Below are positions 1 through 9,385 of a DNA stretch of 64,000 nt, piece after piece. The number at the start of each line of letters is the position of its first letter. Position 1 is the first letter of the stretch. The notes below the pieces were generated by a model. The model did not search any database. It saw only the letters and a list, made by a program, of their open reading frames with translations, and was not told where the DNA came from. The stretch spans positions 124,001 to 188,000 of the forward strand of contig NZ_OBDR01000001.1 of the NCBI RefSeq assembly GCF_900215215.1. Reading direction: 5' to 3'. The translations under genes were made by a program, and so were the position numbers. This stretch comes from Methanohalophilus euhalobius (lineage in GTDB: Archaea; Halobacteriota; Methanosarcinia; Methanosarcinales; Methanosarcinaceae).

Positions 1-1
1 C

Positions 2-181
2 GGGTCACGCACCTATCTTATTAAAGCGACAACACCGGATGAGAAATCCTATGAACTTATGCTTGCAGCAGGAATGTTCTCTCCGTGCACAGGTTGCAGG
101 CTTGCGTGTCACCCCGAACATTGCGAAGCTCTTACTGAATGGATATTAAGACTTGTCAAGGAAAAACAAAATCAGACCTGA
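2..181 (+). CDS. C-terminal end of an unrecognised Cys-rich protein (5' truncated by window)
   Basis: An open frame enters from the left edge and ends at TGA 179-181, giving about 59 residues. The visible part has a compact cysteine cluster (CTGCRLACHPEHC) followed by an amphipathic C-terminal helix. The Cys spacing suggests a metal or Fe-S site. I do not recognise the family, and most of the gene lies outside the window. It is followed after about 60 bp by a tRNA gene with its own promoter. Confidence 0.55.
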   Translation, partial: GSRTYLIKATTPDEKSYELMLAAGMFSPCTGCRLACHPEHCEALTEWILRLVKEKQNQT

Positions 182-186
182 CAAAA

Positions 187-196
187 ACTATATATA
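187..196 (+). promoter_or_regulatory. TATA box for tRNA-Glu
   Basis: CTATATATAA-type archaeal TATA element about 45-50 bp before the tRNA 5' end. No other gene start lies between it and the tRNA, so it most likely drives the tRNA with a short 5' leader. Confidence 0.55.
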
Positions 197-240
197 ATAG
201 TAACGTATAGTAGGGTCGCTTTTAGATAGCGGTCAACTGT

Positions 241-318
241 GCTCCGATAGTGTAGTCCGGCCAATCATTCCGGCCTTTCGAGCCGAAGACTCGGGTTCGA
301 ATCCCGATCGGAGCACCA
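241..318 (+). tRNA. tRNA-Glu (anticodon TTC)
   Basis: The acceptor stem GCTCCGA/TCGGAGC closes perfectly. The anticodon loop reads CTTTCGA, giving anticodon TTC (Glu). The T arm has the GGTTCGAAT core. Discriminator A315 is followed by an encoded CCA at 316-318. The first anticodon-stem pair appears to be C-A. A T-run at about 325-331 may be the terminator. Confidence 0.93.
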
Positions 319-475
319 TACATCTCTTTTTTTGTAATATACTATTTCATAACTATGGATAAGAAGCAAGGACTCCTATTCACATTTCCCAAAAAGAAAA
401 TTCTGCATATTCCATACAGAAATTGAAAATGGCTCAACTGCAATTATTTTACTTCTAAATTAAATAAAAACAAAA

Positions 476-748
476 TTATTTATCTGTAATTTCCATATAC
501 TTTATAACTTTAGTACCCTTCAAATCCCCTTTAAGTAATTCCACTCCCTGCATTTTCAGTATTTTTGGCACATTTTCCGAAAGGGATTTCATGTAAGAAG
601 GCGGAATCTGGGCTGCTTTGAGGTTTGGACAATTTTTGAGTATTTCCAGAATATCTATGTCACTTGGCCTAAACGAAAAGTGGATGAAATTTTCATCTTT
701 GCCCAGTCTGTTAATTTCATTTCTTGAATTCAACATTCTTATTTTCAA
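476..748 (-). CDS. DUF1699 family protein
   Basis: Encodes 90 residues resembling DUF1699, a short family I know from Methanosarcinales: an N-terminal beta strand with K-I-R, a FRPSDIDILE segment, and a CPNLKAAQIPPSY segment. Function is unknown. I chose the TTG at 748-746 as start because a GGGGGT ribosome binding site lies 7 nt before it and the family begins directly with the K-I-R strand. The in-frame ATG at 763 overlaps that ribosome binding site. Single gene on the minus strand, not obviously in an operon. Confidence 0.7.
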   Translation of the reverse strand: MKIRMLNSRNEINRLGKDENFIHFSFRPSDIDILEILKNCPNLKAAQIPPSYMKSLSENVPKILKMQGVELLKGDLKGTKVIKYMEITDK

Positions 749-932
749 ATTATATACCCCCATTTGCAATTTTACAGCATAGATTATAAACTTTATTATT
801 ACAATTCCCGAAAACAAAGTTACTTTTTATGAATAATTGTATTGAGGAATCAGTAAAAATAGTTAGCATTACCGTCAATACGATAGCAATGATCAATAAA
901 TTTAATAATTGTAAATTTGACCTAAAGTTATT

Positions 933-1181
933 TCAACAGGTTGGTGCTTCTAACACCTCTCTGACATCACTCATTTTCTGGAGATAACCTGCCCCCAGAT
1001 TTGTAATTAAATAGCGATTTGATGCCTTTGTGATAGGTCCCTGATCTATAAGAGCTTCAAGGTAATTATCAGCACGATTAAAATTCAGATTTGCCTTATA
1101 TACGATAGAAGTTTTTGTTGCTTCTGTTCTCTGTACAATTTTAAGTATGTCTATCATAATTTCGAGTTTACCACGTCTCAT
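933..1181 (-). CDS. Small winged-helix DNA-binding protein
   Basis: Encodes 82 residues. The arrangement (MRRGKLEIMIDILKIV, then a helix pair and an LIDQGPI turn, then a beta hairpin NRYLIT) matches the archaeal single-domain winged-helix proteins of the HTH_45 type, which are presumed transcription regulators. Start chosen at ATG 1181, 7 nt after a GTGAT ribosome binding site; ATG 1190 and TTG 1199 lie too close to that site. Its target is not visible. It is divergent from the downstream aldo/keto reductase, so it could regulate that gene, but this is only an inference from position. Confidence 0.7.
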   Translation of the reverse strand: MRRGKLEIMIDILKIVQRTEATKTSIVYKANLNFNRADNYLEALIDQGPITKASNRYLITNLGAGYLQKMSDVREVLEAPTC

Positions 1182-1378
1182 GTGTACCATCACTTGCAAT
1201 CCATAATGAATATGAATTTGCTTGCAAAATACTATCTGTGCAAAAATACCATAAATAACTTGTAAATTCTTACAAATGTAGTACTCATAATTATTATGTA
1301 CTACAGGTTCGTAAGAATAATCAGAACCTAATAGTCAGAATACCAAAGCTTATTATCACCGAAATACCACATTTTAGC

Positions 1379-2515
1379 ATGTTATACCGTACACTTGGAA
1401 AAACAGGTGAGAAAATTTCATCCCTTGGGCTGGGTTGTATGCGGCTGCCCATAATGAACGGCGATCCAGGGCACATTGATGAGAAAAGAGCTTGCGAGAT
1501 AATTCACTATGCCATTGACCAGGGGATAAATTATCTTGATACCGCATACCCTTACCACGAAAGTAAAAGTGAACCTCTGCTGGCTAAAGCGTTACAAAAT
1601 GGTTACAGGGATAAAGTAAATATCGCCACCAAAATGCCATCATGGAACATTGAAAGCCGGGAAGATATGGATCACTACTTTGATGAACAACTTGAAAGAC
1701 TTGGTACGGATCACGTTGATTTTTATCTAATTCATACTCTCAACCGGGACTTTTGGCCAAAACTTGTGGAACTTGGACTATTTGATTTCCTTGATCAGAT
1801 TAAAAAAGATGGAAGAGCCCGTTATGTGGGTTTTTCTTTTCACGATGAAGTCTCTTTGTTCAAAGAAATCGTTGATGCCTACCCATGGGATGTCTGTCAG
1901 ATCCAGTACAACTATCTTGACATCGATTATCAGGCAGGCCACGAAGGTTTACTGTATGCAGCATCAAGAAACCTTGGAGTAATAATTATGGAGCCTTTGA
2001 GGGGAGGCTGCCTGGCCGATATGGTACCAGATGACATAATGAAAATCTGGGATAAAAGCGAAGTCAAACGTACACCGGCAGAATGGGGATTGAGATATAT
2101 CTGGGATCTTGAGCAGGTAAGTATGGTCTTAAGCGGTATGAGCAATCTCGAGCAACTGAAAGAAAATCTAGCAACAGCAAATAAAGCATTGCCACATTCC
2201 CTGACTGAAAAAGACCACTCACTGATACGTGAGGTACAGGAAATCTACCGTGATAGACTTGTTGTTGATTGCACAGGTTGCAGGTATTGCCTGCCATGTC
2301 CTGCAGGTGTGCAGATTCCCCTCAACTTCAAGTACCTCAATAATGCTATGCTTTATGAAAATATAGAAGATGCCAGCAGGGCCTATGCATCCCACGTAGG
2401 AGATGAACGAATGGCATCCAACTGTATAGATTGCGGACAATGTGCAGAGCGCTGCCCTCAGGAAATACCCATACCGGAAATGCTTGCAGAAGTCACAAGG
2501 TTACTGGAAAAATAA
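1379..2515 (+). CDS. Aldo/keto reductase with C-terminal 4Fe-4S domain
   Basis: Encodes 378 residues. Residues 1-270 form an aldo/keto reductase TIM barrel with the usual Asp (YLDTAYPYH), Tyr, Lys (ATKMP) and His (LIHT) positions. Residues 285-375 carry ferredoxin-like Cys motifs (CTGCRYCLPCP and CIDCGQCAERCP). This fused architecture is common in anaerobes and methanogens; the substrate is unknown, and the fusion suggests electron exchange with ferredoxin in place of, or in addition to, NADPH. The ATG at 1379 has no clear ribosome binding site. The gene stands alone, just before the IS relic. Confidence 0.88.
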   Translation: MLYRTLGKTGEKISSLGLGCMRLPIMNGDPGHIDEKRACEIIHYAIDQGINYLDTAYPYHESKSEPLLAKALQNGYRDKVNIATKMPSWNIESREDMDHYFDEQLERLGTDHVDFYLIHTLNRDFWPKLVELGLFDFLDQIKKDGRARYVGFSFHDEVSLFKEIVDAYPWDVCQIQYNYLDIDYQAGHEGLLYAASRNLGVIIMEPLRGGCLADMVPDDIMKIWDKSEVKRTPAEWGLRYIWDLEQVSMVLSGMSNLEQLKENLATANKALPHSLTEKDHSLIREVQEIYRDRLVVDCTGCRYCLPCPAGVQIPLNFKYLNNAMLYENIEDASRAYASHVGDERMASNCIDCGQCAERCPQEIPIPEMLAEVTRLLEK

Positions 2516-2532
2516 GTTATGCTCTTTTGAGC

Positions 2533-3289
2533 GGCACTGTTACAGTTAAGAAATAAATAGGGGGGATTCATCCCTTATTTAAAGGGGATGAAAAAATGGA
2601 ACAGAATGTATTATTAAATCTAATACCGGTAGACATTAAATCTTTCGTGCAAAGGAAAAGAAGAAATCTAAAAGCCATAGCATTATCCATACTTGTGTAC
2701 CAGCAGGGACTTAAGTTTGAGGAAAACCTCAGAACTATTATCATATCTTGGTGAATCGATAAGTTACAGGGGAGTACATTACCGGGTACAGAAATTCGAC
2801 TTGTGCGTACAGCTTTATGCTGGTAAATTACCAGACACCATAGTAGTTGAAAGTACAGTTTGCAAGCCAGTACTGGTTCTTATACGCGGCTATAAATCCC
2901 GATTCTAAAAGAATAATCTATGCCAAGATATACCCTACAAGGAACCACTTAACTACGAAATCTTTCTTTAAGGATTTGAAACGAATATATGGAGAAATGC
3001 CAAAGAGGGCAGTTGTAGTGGGGGCCATGGTACACTGCTACAGCGAAACCCGGGATTCAGAGAACTGTAATATCCGGGGATATCAGAAATTATATCGAGC
3101 GATGGTCAAATCTTTTAAAAGGAGGATTAAGATGTTCGATAAATATTTCCCACATAAAGAGGGATTGGTCCAATATATCAATAGTTGGATCAATATGTTT
3201 ATCGCTTACCATAATTACATCAGAAATCATCAAAATCTAAATTCATATACGCCTTATCAATGGGAAAGATGTTTTTACTGAACAGTGTC
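2533..3289 (+). mobile_element. Relic IS6-family insertion sequence
   Basis: A 757 bp element bounded by terminal inverted repeats. The left end is GGCACTGTT (2533-2541) and the right end, read inward on the minus strand, is GACACTGTT (3289-3281); similarity continues for a few more bases. GGCACTGTT is the classic IS6/IS26 terminal sequence. The 8 bp flanks (ttttgagc and gatttcat) do not match, so the target duplication is lost or the ends have recombined. The transposase inside is broken. Confidence 0.75.
2596..3281 (+). pseudogene. IS6-like DDE transposase, frameshifted
   Basis: The transposase is readable only by switching frames. The N-terminal part starts at ATG 2596 and stops at about 2754. 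The middle part (SLRKTSELLSYLGES) is in another frame. The catalytic region from about 2847 (WFLYAAINPDSKRIIYAKIY) and the end (SWINMFIAYHNYIRNHQ) are in a third frame. Around the expected catalytic positions, the first Asp segment reads VESTVCK, the second reads VVVGAMV in place of a VVDGA-like segment, and the Glu segment (YIERW) has fallen out of frame. At least two frameshifts plus active-site losses mean it is dead. Confidence 0.8.
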
Positions 3290-3340
3290 GATTTCATTAT
3301 AGGAAAAGGTTATATGTCACAACTGACCAACATATTCATT

Positions 3341-3991
3341 ATGTCATTGAAAGCGCTCTTTTTAAACTGTACACTGAAAAAATCACCTGAAGTATCGCAT
3401 ACAAAAGCCCTTATTGATAAAGCAGTTGAACTGTTTCAGGACCTTGGTGTAGATAGTGAGGTAATACGCATTGTAGACCACAACATAGCTTTTGGGGTTT
3501 CCTCGGATGAAGGAGGCGATGATGAATGGCCACAGATTCTCGAAAAAATAAAAGCCTGTGATATACTCGTAATAGGATCCCCAATATGGTTTGGAGTAAG
3601 ATCTGCAGTGGCACAGATGGTACTTGAAAGATTGGATGGATCTTATGGAGATGCTGAACCCCTAACAGGGCAATATCCACTTTATGGCAAGGTAGCCGGA
3701 GTTATTGTGACGGGCAATGAGGATGGAGCACACAATGTTTCTGCAAACACACTTTTCAATCTGACCCATCTTGGTTGTACAATTCCTCCGAATGCTGATT
3801 GTTACTGGGTGGGTGATGCAGGTCCGGGTCCAAGCTATATTGATGCAGGAGGAGACAAACACCTCTACACAAACAGGACTGTCAGGTATATGGTAAACAA
3901 TCTTGCTTATATGGCAAAACTTCTGAGGGACAATCCCATCCCTACAAAACTAAAGGAACTGGATGAAGCTGCAAAAATGGTAAGTGACTGA
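3341..3991 (+). CDS. NADPH-dependent FMN reductase / flavodoxin-family protein
   Basis: Encodes 216 residues with a flavodoxin-like fold: beta-1 KALFLNCTL, then a phosphate-loop region, GSPIWFGVRSAVAQMVLERLDG for FMN contact, and VIVTGNEDGAH. These proteins bind FMN and reduce flavin, quinone, metal or Fe-S substrates; the physiological substrate is not evident. I chose ATG 3341 because family members begin right before the first strand. ATG 3314 is an alternative with a better purine-rich upstream stretch (AGGAAAAGG). The gene begins about 50 bp after the IS relic, so its original promoter may have been replaced. Confidence 0.85.
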   Translation: MSLKALFLNCTLKKSPEVSHTKALIDKAVELFQDLGVDSEVIRIVDHNIAFGVSSDEGGDDEWPQILEKIKACDILVIGSPIWFGVRSAVAQMVLERLDGSYGDAEPLTGQYPLYGKVAGVIVTGNEDGAHNVSANTLFNLTHLGCTIPPNADCYWVGDAGPGPSYIDAGGDKHLYTNRTVRYMVNNLAYMAKLLRDNPIPTKLKELDEAAKMVSD

Positions 3992-4024
3992 TCTGAAAAT
4001 AGAGAATATGTGATGCCTATTGCA

Positions 4025-5248
4025 TCACATTGCACTTTTGCCAATCTGTGCGATTGTTTCATCAATATCTTTCTGGAGCTCATCCGGGATCCCGGAGATA
4101 CCTACATCAAGGAAACCGCGCACTATCATTCCTACAGCCTCTTCTTCAGAAAGACCACGCGCCATAAGGTATTCTACCTGTTCCCTTGCAATCCTGCCAA
4201 CCGCTGCTTCGTGTGTCAGTTCAATATCATCCACGTTTGCTTCAAGGATGGGGATTGCCCTCTGTGTTCCCTTACTGTTCAGGACAAGTCCGTGGCATTC
4301 TAAATGCCCCTTTGACTGGACTGCATTTCCTATCATTTCTCCTCTTGCAATAACAGTCCCACCGGTTGTGATCGTTCTGGAGACAAGCTCTGCTTTTGTG
4401 TCGGGTGCATCAAATATAACACGACTACCAAGATCCAATTCAGAACCGGGATGTGCCACAGCAATGGTATTGAATCTGGCAAAGGCTCCCTTGCCTGTAA
4501 GGCGGGCTGTCGGATAGCTCTGGATGGATTTTACGGCTTTGAGCGTAACATAATTGTTGATGAAGGTAGCACCCTCTTCCAGATGAATTACTGTTCTGGG
4601 ACGTACACCGATTTGCTCTGCCCAATTATGGATCATGGTAAAATTCAGGGTACCCCCCTTCTTTACATACATTTCCGAAATGCCCAGATGCATAGCTTTA
4701 TCCACATCGCTGCTTGTGGAGCAACCTGTAATTACATCCAGCCTGGCATTTTCTTCTACAATCACAATGTTGTGGACTGTCTGAGAAACGTCTTTTGAAC
4801 CCATTAGCAGACAGGTTTGGATGGGTAATTTTGTTTTGACTCCCTCAGGAGCTCTTATAAAATAACCATTGGCGTTCTCCAGATAACTGGTCGCAGTGTA
4901 TTTATCTGCATCCACAGGTACCAGATTCCAGGAATAATCTTTAAGCCAATCATGCTTTTGCATTGCAAAGTGAAGAGGCATCAATTCAATTTCTCTATCG
5001 GAAACTGAGGAATGAGATATGGCATTATCAACCATTACAAGGCTGCCACCTCTGCCTTCCCCGCTGGGAACAACTCCTACATTGAGAAGAGTTCTCTGGG
5101 ATTTCTCATCGAGTTCATTCAGGTTATCAGTGTATTTAGTTTCTTTTGGAGCAATCGAATACTCATCCAGATCAAATTTCTCTCCGTATGCAGCTTCCTT
5201 TCGTAGTGCTGCTTTAGCCCTTTTTTTCAGGCTTTCTTCAGTTTGCAT
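4025..5248 (-). CDS. sufB: SufB/SufD-family Fe-S cluster scaffold protein
   Basis: Encodes 407 residues of the SufB/SufD beta-helix family, the scaffold on which Fe-S clusters are built with the SufC ATPase. The C-terminal region with GRIAREQVEYLMARGLSEEEA is typical of the family. Archaea commonly have this minimal SufCB system. Start ATG 5248 has GAGGAGTG 6 nt upstream, whereas the GTG at 5257 lies inside that site. It overlaps the end of sufC by 22 bp, so the two are translationally coupled. Fe-S demand is high in a methanogen, consistent with the ferredoxins at the right end of the window. Confidence 0.9.
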   Translation of the reverse strand: MQTEESLKKRAKAALRKEAAYGEKFDLDEYSIAPKETKYTDNLNELDEKSQRTLLNVGVVPSGEGRGGSLVMVDNAISHSSVSDREIELMPLHFAMQKHDWLKDYSWNLVPVDADKYTATSYLENANGYFIRAPEGVKTKLPIQTCLLMGSKDVSQTVHNIVIVEENARLDVITGCSTSSDVDKAMHLGISEMYVKKGGTLNFTMIHNWAEQIGVRPRTVIHLEEGATFINNYVTLKAVKSIQSYPTARLTGKGAFARFNTIAVAHPGSELDLGSRVIFDAPDTKAELVSRTITTGGTVIARGEMIGNAVQSKGHLECHGLVLNSKGTQRAIPILEANVDDIELTHEAAVGRIAREQVEYLMARGLSEEEAVGMIVRGFLDVGISGIPDELQKDIDETIAQIGKSAM

Positions 5249-5970
5249 GTAATACACTCCTCATAACCGTTTTCTTTGATTTCCTGAAGCATCTCCCTGG
5301 GATTCCCCTCGCACATTATTGTTCCGTTGCAGAGGACATAAGCACGGTCTGCTTCGATGTAATCCAAAATCTTACCTGTATGTGTAATTATTAAAGCTGA
5401 CTTTCCATGACCTTTACGGTCACCCGGGCAGGTTGAATCACCATGGACCAGATCATTTATTGTGCTTCCGATAATGTCAATGCTCATAAGGTCTACACCA
5501 GATTCGGGTTCATCAAACAAATAGATACATGGACTTTGTGCAGCAAGTTGTAATAATTCGGATCTTTTGATTTCTCCGCCTGAAAATCCCACGTTGATAT
5601 CTCTTTCCATGAATCTAATCATATCAAGGGATTCAGCCATCTGCTCCATATCTTTATCCCCTGCTATCAGTTTTAAGAGATTTTTCAGTTTGACTCCAGT
5701 CATGTTTGGGGGGCGCTGGGTCATAATTCCAATTCCCCTTGTTGCCCTTTCATCAATAGACATATGAGTTATGTCCTCACCTTTGAATAATATCTGCCCG
5801 CTTACTATCTTGTAACCACTAAATCCCATCAATGTCATCAAAAGAGCAGTTTTTCCTGCACCATTTGGCCCCAGAATGATATTTGTATAACCCTTTTCCA
5901 CTTTGAGGTTGACATCTTTTAGCAGCTCTTTTCCACCAACCTCAACAGTAAGGTCCTTTACTTCTAACAT
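5227..5970 (-). CDS. sufC: SufC-type ABC ATPase for Fe-S assembly
   Basis: Encodes 247 residues. Walker A GPNGAGKTALL is near residue 37, the ABC signature FSGGEIKRSELLQL is at mid-length, and Walker B is YLFDEPESGVD. The signature and length fit SufC, the soluble ATPase partner of SufB. ATG 5970 is the start, with GGAGG 5 nt upstream. Two oddities are visible: an inserted loop DSTCPGDRKGHGKS before the last strand, and a C-terminal CITCKLKKA tail with a CxxC pair. First gene of the sufCB operon. Confidence 0.92.
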   Translation of the reverse strand: MLEVKDLTVEVGGKELLKDVNLKVEKGYTNIILGPNGAGKTALLMTLMGFSGYKIVSGQILFKGEDITHMSIDERATRGIGIMTQRPPNMTGVKLKNLLKLIAGDKDMEQMAESLDMIRFMERDINVGFSGGEIKRSELLQLAAQSPCIYLFDEPESGVDLMSIDIIGSTINDLVHGDSTCPGDRKGHGKSALIITHTGKILDYIEADRAYVLCNGTIMCEGNPREMLQEIKENGYEECITCKLKKA

Positions 5971-6142
5971 GTAATCCTCCACTTAGTATTCATATTAACT
6001 ATTTCCAGCTAGGTGATGCTCTAACTATCTATATCTATCCAGACGCTTAAAAAGTTATTTGTTATGGCTGGATTGGAAGCTTAAACAGAATACACTGCCC
6101 TGCTTCCTGATTTACTAATAAGTATGTATTTCTTTTAAATTA
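5971..6142 (-). promoter_or_regulatory. sufCB promoter region
   Basis: A 172 bp gap holding the sufC upstream region and the 3' end of the ATP-grasp gene. It is AT-rich. No conserved operator could be picked out by eye. Confidence 0.35.
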
Positions 6143-7423
6143 TTAGATATCCTTCTTTATACTGAAAGTTATCATTTCAATAACCCTGTCATATTTATCC
6201 ACAAGTTCAGACCGTTTATTTGCTCCTATAAAAATATCCGCAAGTTCATAACTATAACTGTCCTGCAACTCCATCTTTGATAGTTGCTGTCCTTCTTTAA
6301 CCAGCACTTTGACTATTGTACCCGGCATTTCATTCATAACCGAAGCAATTTCTTCATCTGACGGAACTGCAACCACTTTACCGGAATCAAATGTCCTGAG
6401 CATGAATTTTGCTGCGTACCGGAATTTGCCCTTATTGCCCAGAGGTTTTGGTTTGTCTCCAAGGGCAAGTTGTAGCATGATTTGATGATGTGAAACACCA
6501 TGGACTTTTTCAAAAAGGTCAGCATGAGACTGGGATATCCTGGTGTTTATTTCCAGTAAATATACCTGTTTATGGAATGGATCATAAAAAAATTCGACAT
6601 TGAAAGCCGAATTATCAAGTCCAATGGATCTTATGAATCGTTTGCAAACTTTCATCATTTTTTTCTGGACCCATTTTGGTAATGATGAAGGATATTCATA
6701 ACGTGAGAATGAAGAAAAATGCTGGTCCCTGATAGAATCCACAACACCATACACCTTTACTTTTCCCTTGTACACATATCCTTCCAGGGTACATTGCCTT
6801 CCGTAAAGAGGTGTTTCTGCGATACAGCTCTCTTTCATTTGAGTTATATCTGCAGGAAGATTCTGGTTCTGTAAAAGTTGCATAAACGGTTTGTGAATGA
6901 AATCAATACTTTCACGTATTTGTTCCAGTGTTGCCTCGAATTGTCCGCGATTTTCTATTTCGAAAGCAAGGAATGAACGGAATGACCTGAAAGGCTTTAT
7001 CCAGAAAGGAAAAGGCAGATTTATAGAATCAAATATATCTTCATCAAAAGGATTAAAGGCACAGAATGCGGGTATGTGTTTTGAGATTACTTTTTGCTGC
7101 TCTAACCGGCTCCAGTATTTGTGTTCACATTTAAGGACACTTTCAAAACTTGGGCCCGGTAAACCCATTCTTGATGCCAGAATTGGAACCATGTCCTGTG
7201 CAGGGAAATCAAAATATGTAATTACACCGGCTGGTCCACCTTCAACAGCCCTCATTCTGTTTTCCGCAACTGATAACAGTTTCTCTACATCAAATTTATC
7301 CACATGCCGCATCTCATCAATGTCAATAGCTGAATGAAATACACATTCTTTGGCGGCCGGCACTTTTCTAAGTTTTTCCAGGTTGAAGGAATCCATTCCT
7401 ACAACAAAAATATTTTTCTTCAT
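6143..7423 (-). CDS. ATP-grasp domain protein (carbamoyl-phosphate synthase L-chain-like)
   Basis: Encodes 426 residues. The segments FPFWIKPFRSFRS (ATP-binding strand), an acidic EINTRISQSHADLF metal-binding motif near residue 300, and the biotin-carboxylase-like layout identify an ATP-grasp ligase. Such enzymes join a carboxylate to an amine or thiol through an acyl-phosphate; the substrates here are unknown. It starts 9 nt after the stop of the CocE-type hydrolase with a GTGAGGAAG ribosome binding site, so the two form an operon and may act on one metabolite, for example peptide or amide formation and hydrolysis. That pairing is inference. Confidence 0.8.
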   Translation of the reverse strand: MKKNIFVVGMDSFNLEKLRKVPAAKECVFHSAIDIDEMRHVDKFDVEKLLSVAENRMRAVEGGPAGVITYFDFPAQDMVPILASRMGLPGPSFESVLKCEHKYWSRLEQQKVISKHIPAFCAFNPFDEDIFDSINLPFPFWIKPFRSFRSFLAFEIENRGQFEATLEQIRESIDFIHKPFMQLLQNQNLPADITQMKESCIAETPLYGRQCTLEGYVYKGKVKVYGVVDSIRDQHFSSFSRYEYPSSLPKWVQKKMMKVCKRFIRSIGLDNSAFNVEFFYDPFHKQVYLLEINTRISQSHADLFEKVHGVSHHQIMLQLALGDKPKPLGNKGKFRYAAKFMLRTFDSGKVVAVPSDEEIASVMNEMPGTIVKVLVKEGQQLSKMELQDSYSYELADIFIGANKRSELVDKYDRVIEMITFSIKKDI

Positions 7424-7432
7424 TTATCTTCC

Positions 7433-9385
7433 TCACATCATATCACGTGGAATCAAATCGTCCCAGCTTTTGCTAAAAATCCGTGTATCACCCTCATAAG
7501 CATCAAGGATTGCCCGAATTTGAAAATGAGTCGGTGTGGATGTAAGTACTGTTCTTGTCAGGGTTTCAATCTTCCAATCTCCACGCGCCAGACTTCTTGT
7601 ACTTTCCACTTCTCCTCTAACTGTATTGTAATTGTTATTCAAATAAGAATAAACTTCAGTTGTCTCTTTTCCAATTTCCAGATTGATATCATCCAGCCGT
7701 AAGAAGGCATCATTATTGATAATCTGTTGTTTCACTTCATTTGTTGCAAGATTATGTTGAACTGTCCATTCTCTCTTTGCAGGCTCCAGAAGTGTGGAGC
7801 GAATTGGTTCTGATAAGACCGGTTCTCCTATATCTGGTAATTTGTCATCTTCTTTGTTTTTTGGTCTTACAGGTAGTATGAGTTTACCCTTGCTCTTTAT
7901 AGTCAAAGCTGCAGGTTCAGGACTTGGCCACGCAAACGGCCAGTACGAAGTTGAAATCGACAGTCGTATTTTATTGCCAGCGGGGAAATTTTGTGCCACA
8001 TAATTCATTTTTATGCAAATCCTGTATGTATTACCAACTTCAAGCACAATAGGATTTTCATTACCATCTCTGTGTGCAAGGTTAAGAAGTCCATAAGTAA
8101 CTCTTGTAGAGGTTCCTTCCCGGCATACGTCGTTTAGGCGCAGGGCAATCATAGCTATAGGCTGGTCTGATTCTAATTCGAGTTCTACTTCCGGAGATCC
8201 AAGTATTTCAATATCTTCCTCTAATTCAGGTGTATCAAAAACAAGAGACCCTCCGTCTTCTTCGCTCTGGTCATGGGGAAGGTCGGTTGACTCTGAGTAG
8301 GAGTACCATTTACCTGCAAAAAGTCCGACACTTAAGGGACTTCTGATCCTCATATCTTCATTTTTGATTTCATCTTCTTCAAGATGGATCCTGCCTTTCG
8401 ATAAGTAAAATTCTTGATTTTCAATTTTGGCAGAAGGCCAATTGTTTTCTGCTATCCATCTGCCAGGACAACTTGAAATCAGGGGAGAGACACTATCCTG
8501 CATCCAGAGGCGTAACCTGGGTTCTTCATCTACTCCATTATCGATCTTTTTAAGCCATCTATCCCACCAGCGTGTGGCTTCTCTTAAAAAGTCAATTCCA
8601 ATCCCCTCCCCCCCAAAATTAGGATATTTATGGCCCCATCCTCCGATAAGGGCCTTGCGTGGGACCTGCAGGTTTTCCATGAGCCTGAATACAGTGTTGG
8701 AATATCCGTCCGCCCACCCACTTACTGCAAAAACAGGGCAGGAAATCGCTTCATAATTTTCTGCAACTGAAGCATGTTTCCAGTATTCATCTCTTCTCTG
8801 GTGCTGAAGCCATTTCTTAAGCCACAGACCGCTTCCTTCCAGTCTGTCCAGCCACATCTCTTTCCATTTATTCCCTACAATAGCAGGGTCTGGTGGAAGA
8901 GAGTTATAGGAAAACATTGTCGAGGCCCATGAAAGGTTGTCCGTTAACATGCAACCTCCCATGTAATGAACATCATCTGCATAACGGTCATCGGATGATG
9001 AAACTGTAATTATCGCTTTTAGATGGGGTGTGTCCTTTGCTGCTATCTGAAGGGCATTGAAACCACCCCAGGAAATCCCTATCATTCCTACATTGCCAGT
9101 GCACCAGGGTTGCGAGGCAATCCATTCGATGATCTCGGCACCATCATTGAGTTCCTGTGGCAGATATTCATCTTCCAGTACCCCATCTGAATCCCCACTG
9201 CCACGCATGTCCACTCTTATAGCAGCGTAACCATTTTGGGCAAAATATCTATGTATTTTGGAATCACGAATCGATTTGAAATCACGTTTCCTATAGGGAA
9301 TATATTCAAGAACAGCAGGTACGGGCTTTTCCTCCGTACCTTCTGGTAACCATATTTTGGCTGCAAGTTTGCAGCCATCAGGCAT
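7433..9385 (-). CDS. CocE/NonD-family hydrolase (X-Pro dipeptidyl-peptidase S15 fold)
   Basis: Encodes 650 residues. An alpha/beta-hydrolase domain carries the nucleophile Ser in GISWGGFNA, the acid in SGWADGYSN and the His in GGWGHKYP. A C-terminal jelly-roll domain (X-Pro dipeptidyl-peptidase C-terminal type) covers roughly residues 300-520. Family members cleave esters or acyl-proline peptides. The start is uncertain: the frame stays open upstream to TAG at 9431 and encodes family-like residues (REIENEW) just before the chosen ATG, but has no ATG, GTG or TTG there. First gene of an operon with the ATP-grasp protein; divergent from ppsA. Confidence 0.85.
   Translation of the reverse strand: MPDGCKLAAKIWLPEGTEEKPVPAVLEYIPYRKRDFKSIRDSKIHRYFAQNGYAAIRVDMRGSGDSDGVLEDEYLPQELNDGAEIIEWIASQPWCTGNVGMIGISWGGFNALQIAAKDTPHLKAIITVSSSDDRYADDVHYMGGCMLTDNLSWASTMFSYNSLPPDPAIVGNKWKEMWLDRLEGSGLWLKKWLQHQRRDEYWKHASVAENYEAISCPVFAVSGWADGYSNTVFRLMENLQVPRKALIGGWGHKYPNFGGEGIGIDFLREATRWWDRWLKKIDNGVDEEPRLRLWMQDSVSPLISSCPGRWIAENNWPSAKIENQEFYLSKGRIHLEEDEIKNEDMRIRSPLSVGLFAGKWYSYSESTDLPHDQSEEDGGSLVFDTPELEEDIEILGSPEVELELESDQPIAMIALRLNDVCREGTSTRVTYGLLNLAHRDGNENPIVLEVGNTYRICIKMNYVAQNFPAGNKIRLSISTSYWPFAWPSPEPAALTIKSKGKLILPVRPKNKEDDKLPDIGEPVLSEPIRSTLLEPAKREWTVQHNLATNEVKQQIINNDAFLRLDDINLEIGKETTEVYSYLNNNYNTVRGEVESTRSLARGDWKIETLTRTVLTSTPTHFQIRAILDAYEGDTRIFSKSWDDLIPRDMM

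Noticed and set aside
4010-5252. Several plus-strand open frames across 4.0-5.3 kb
   Set aside because: They are antisense to sufB, which is strongly supported by family motifs and its overlap with sufC.
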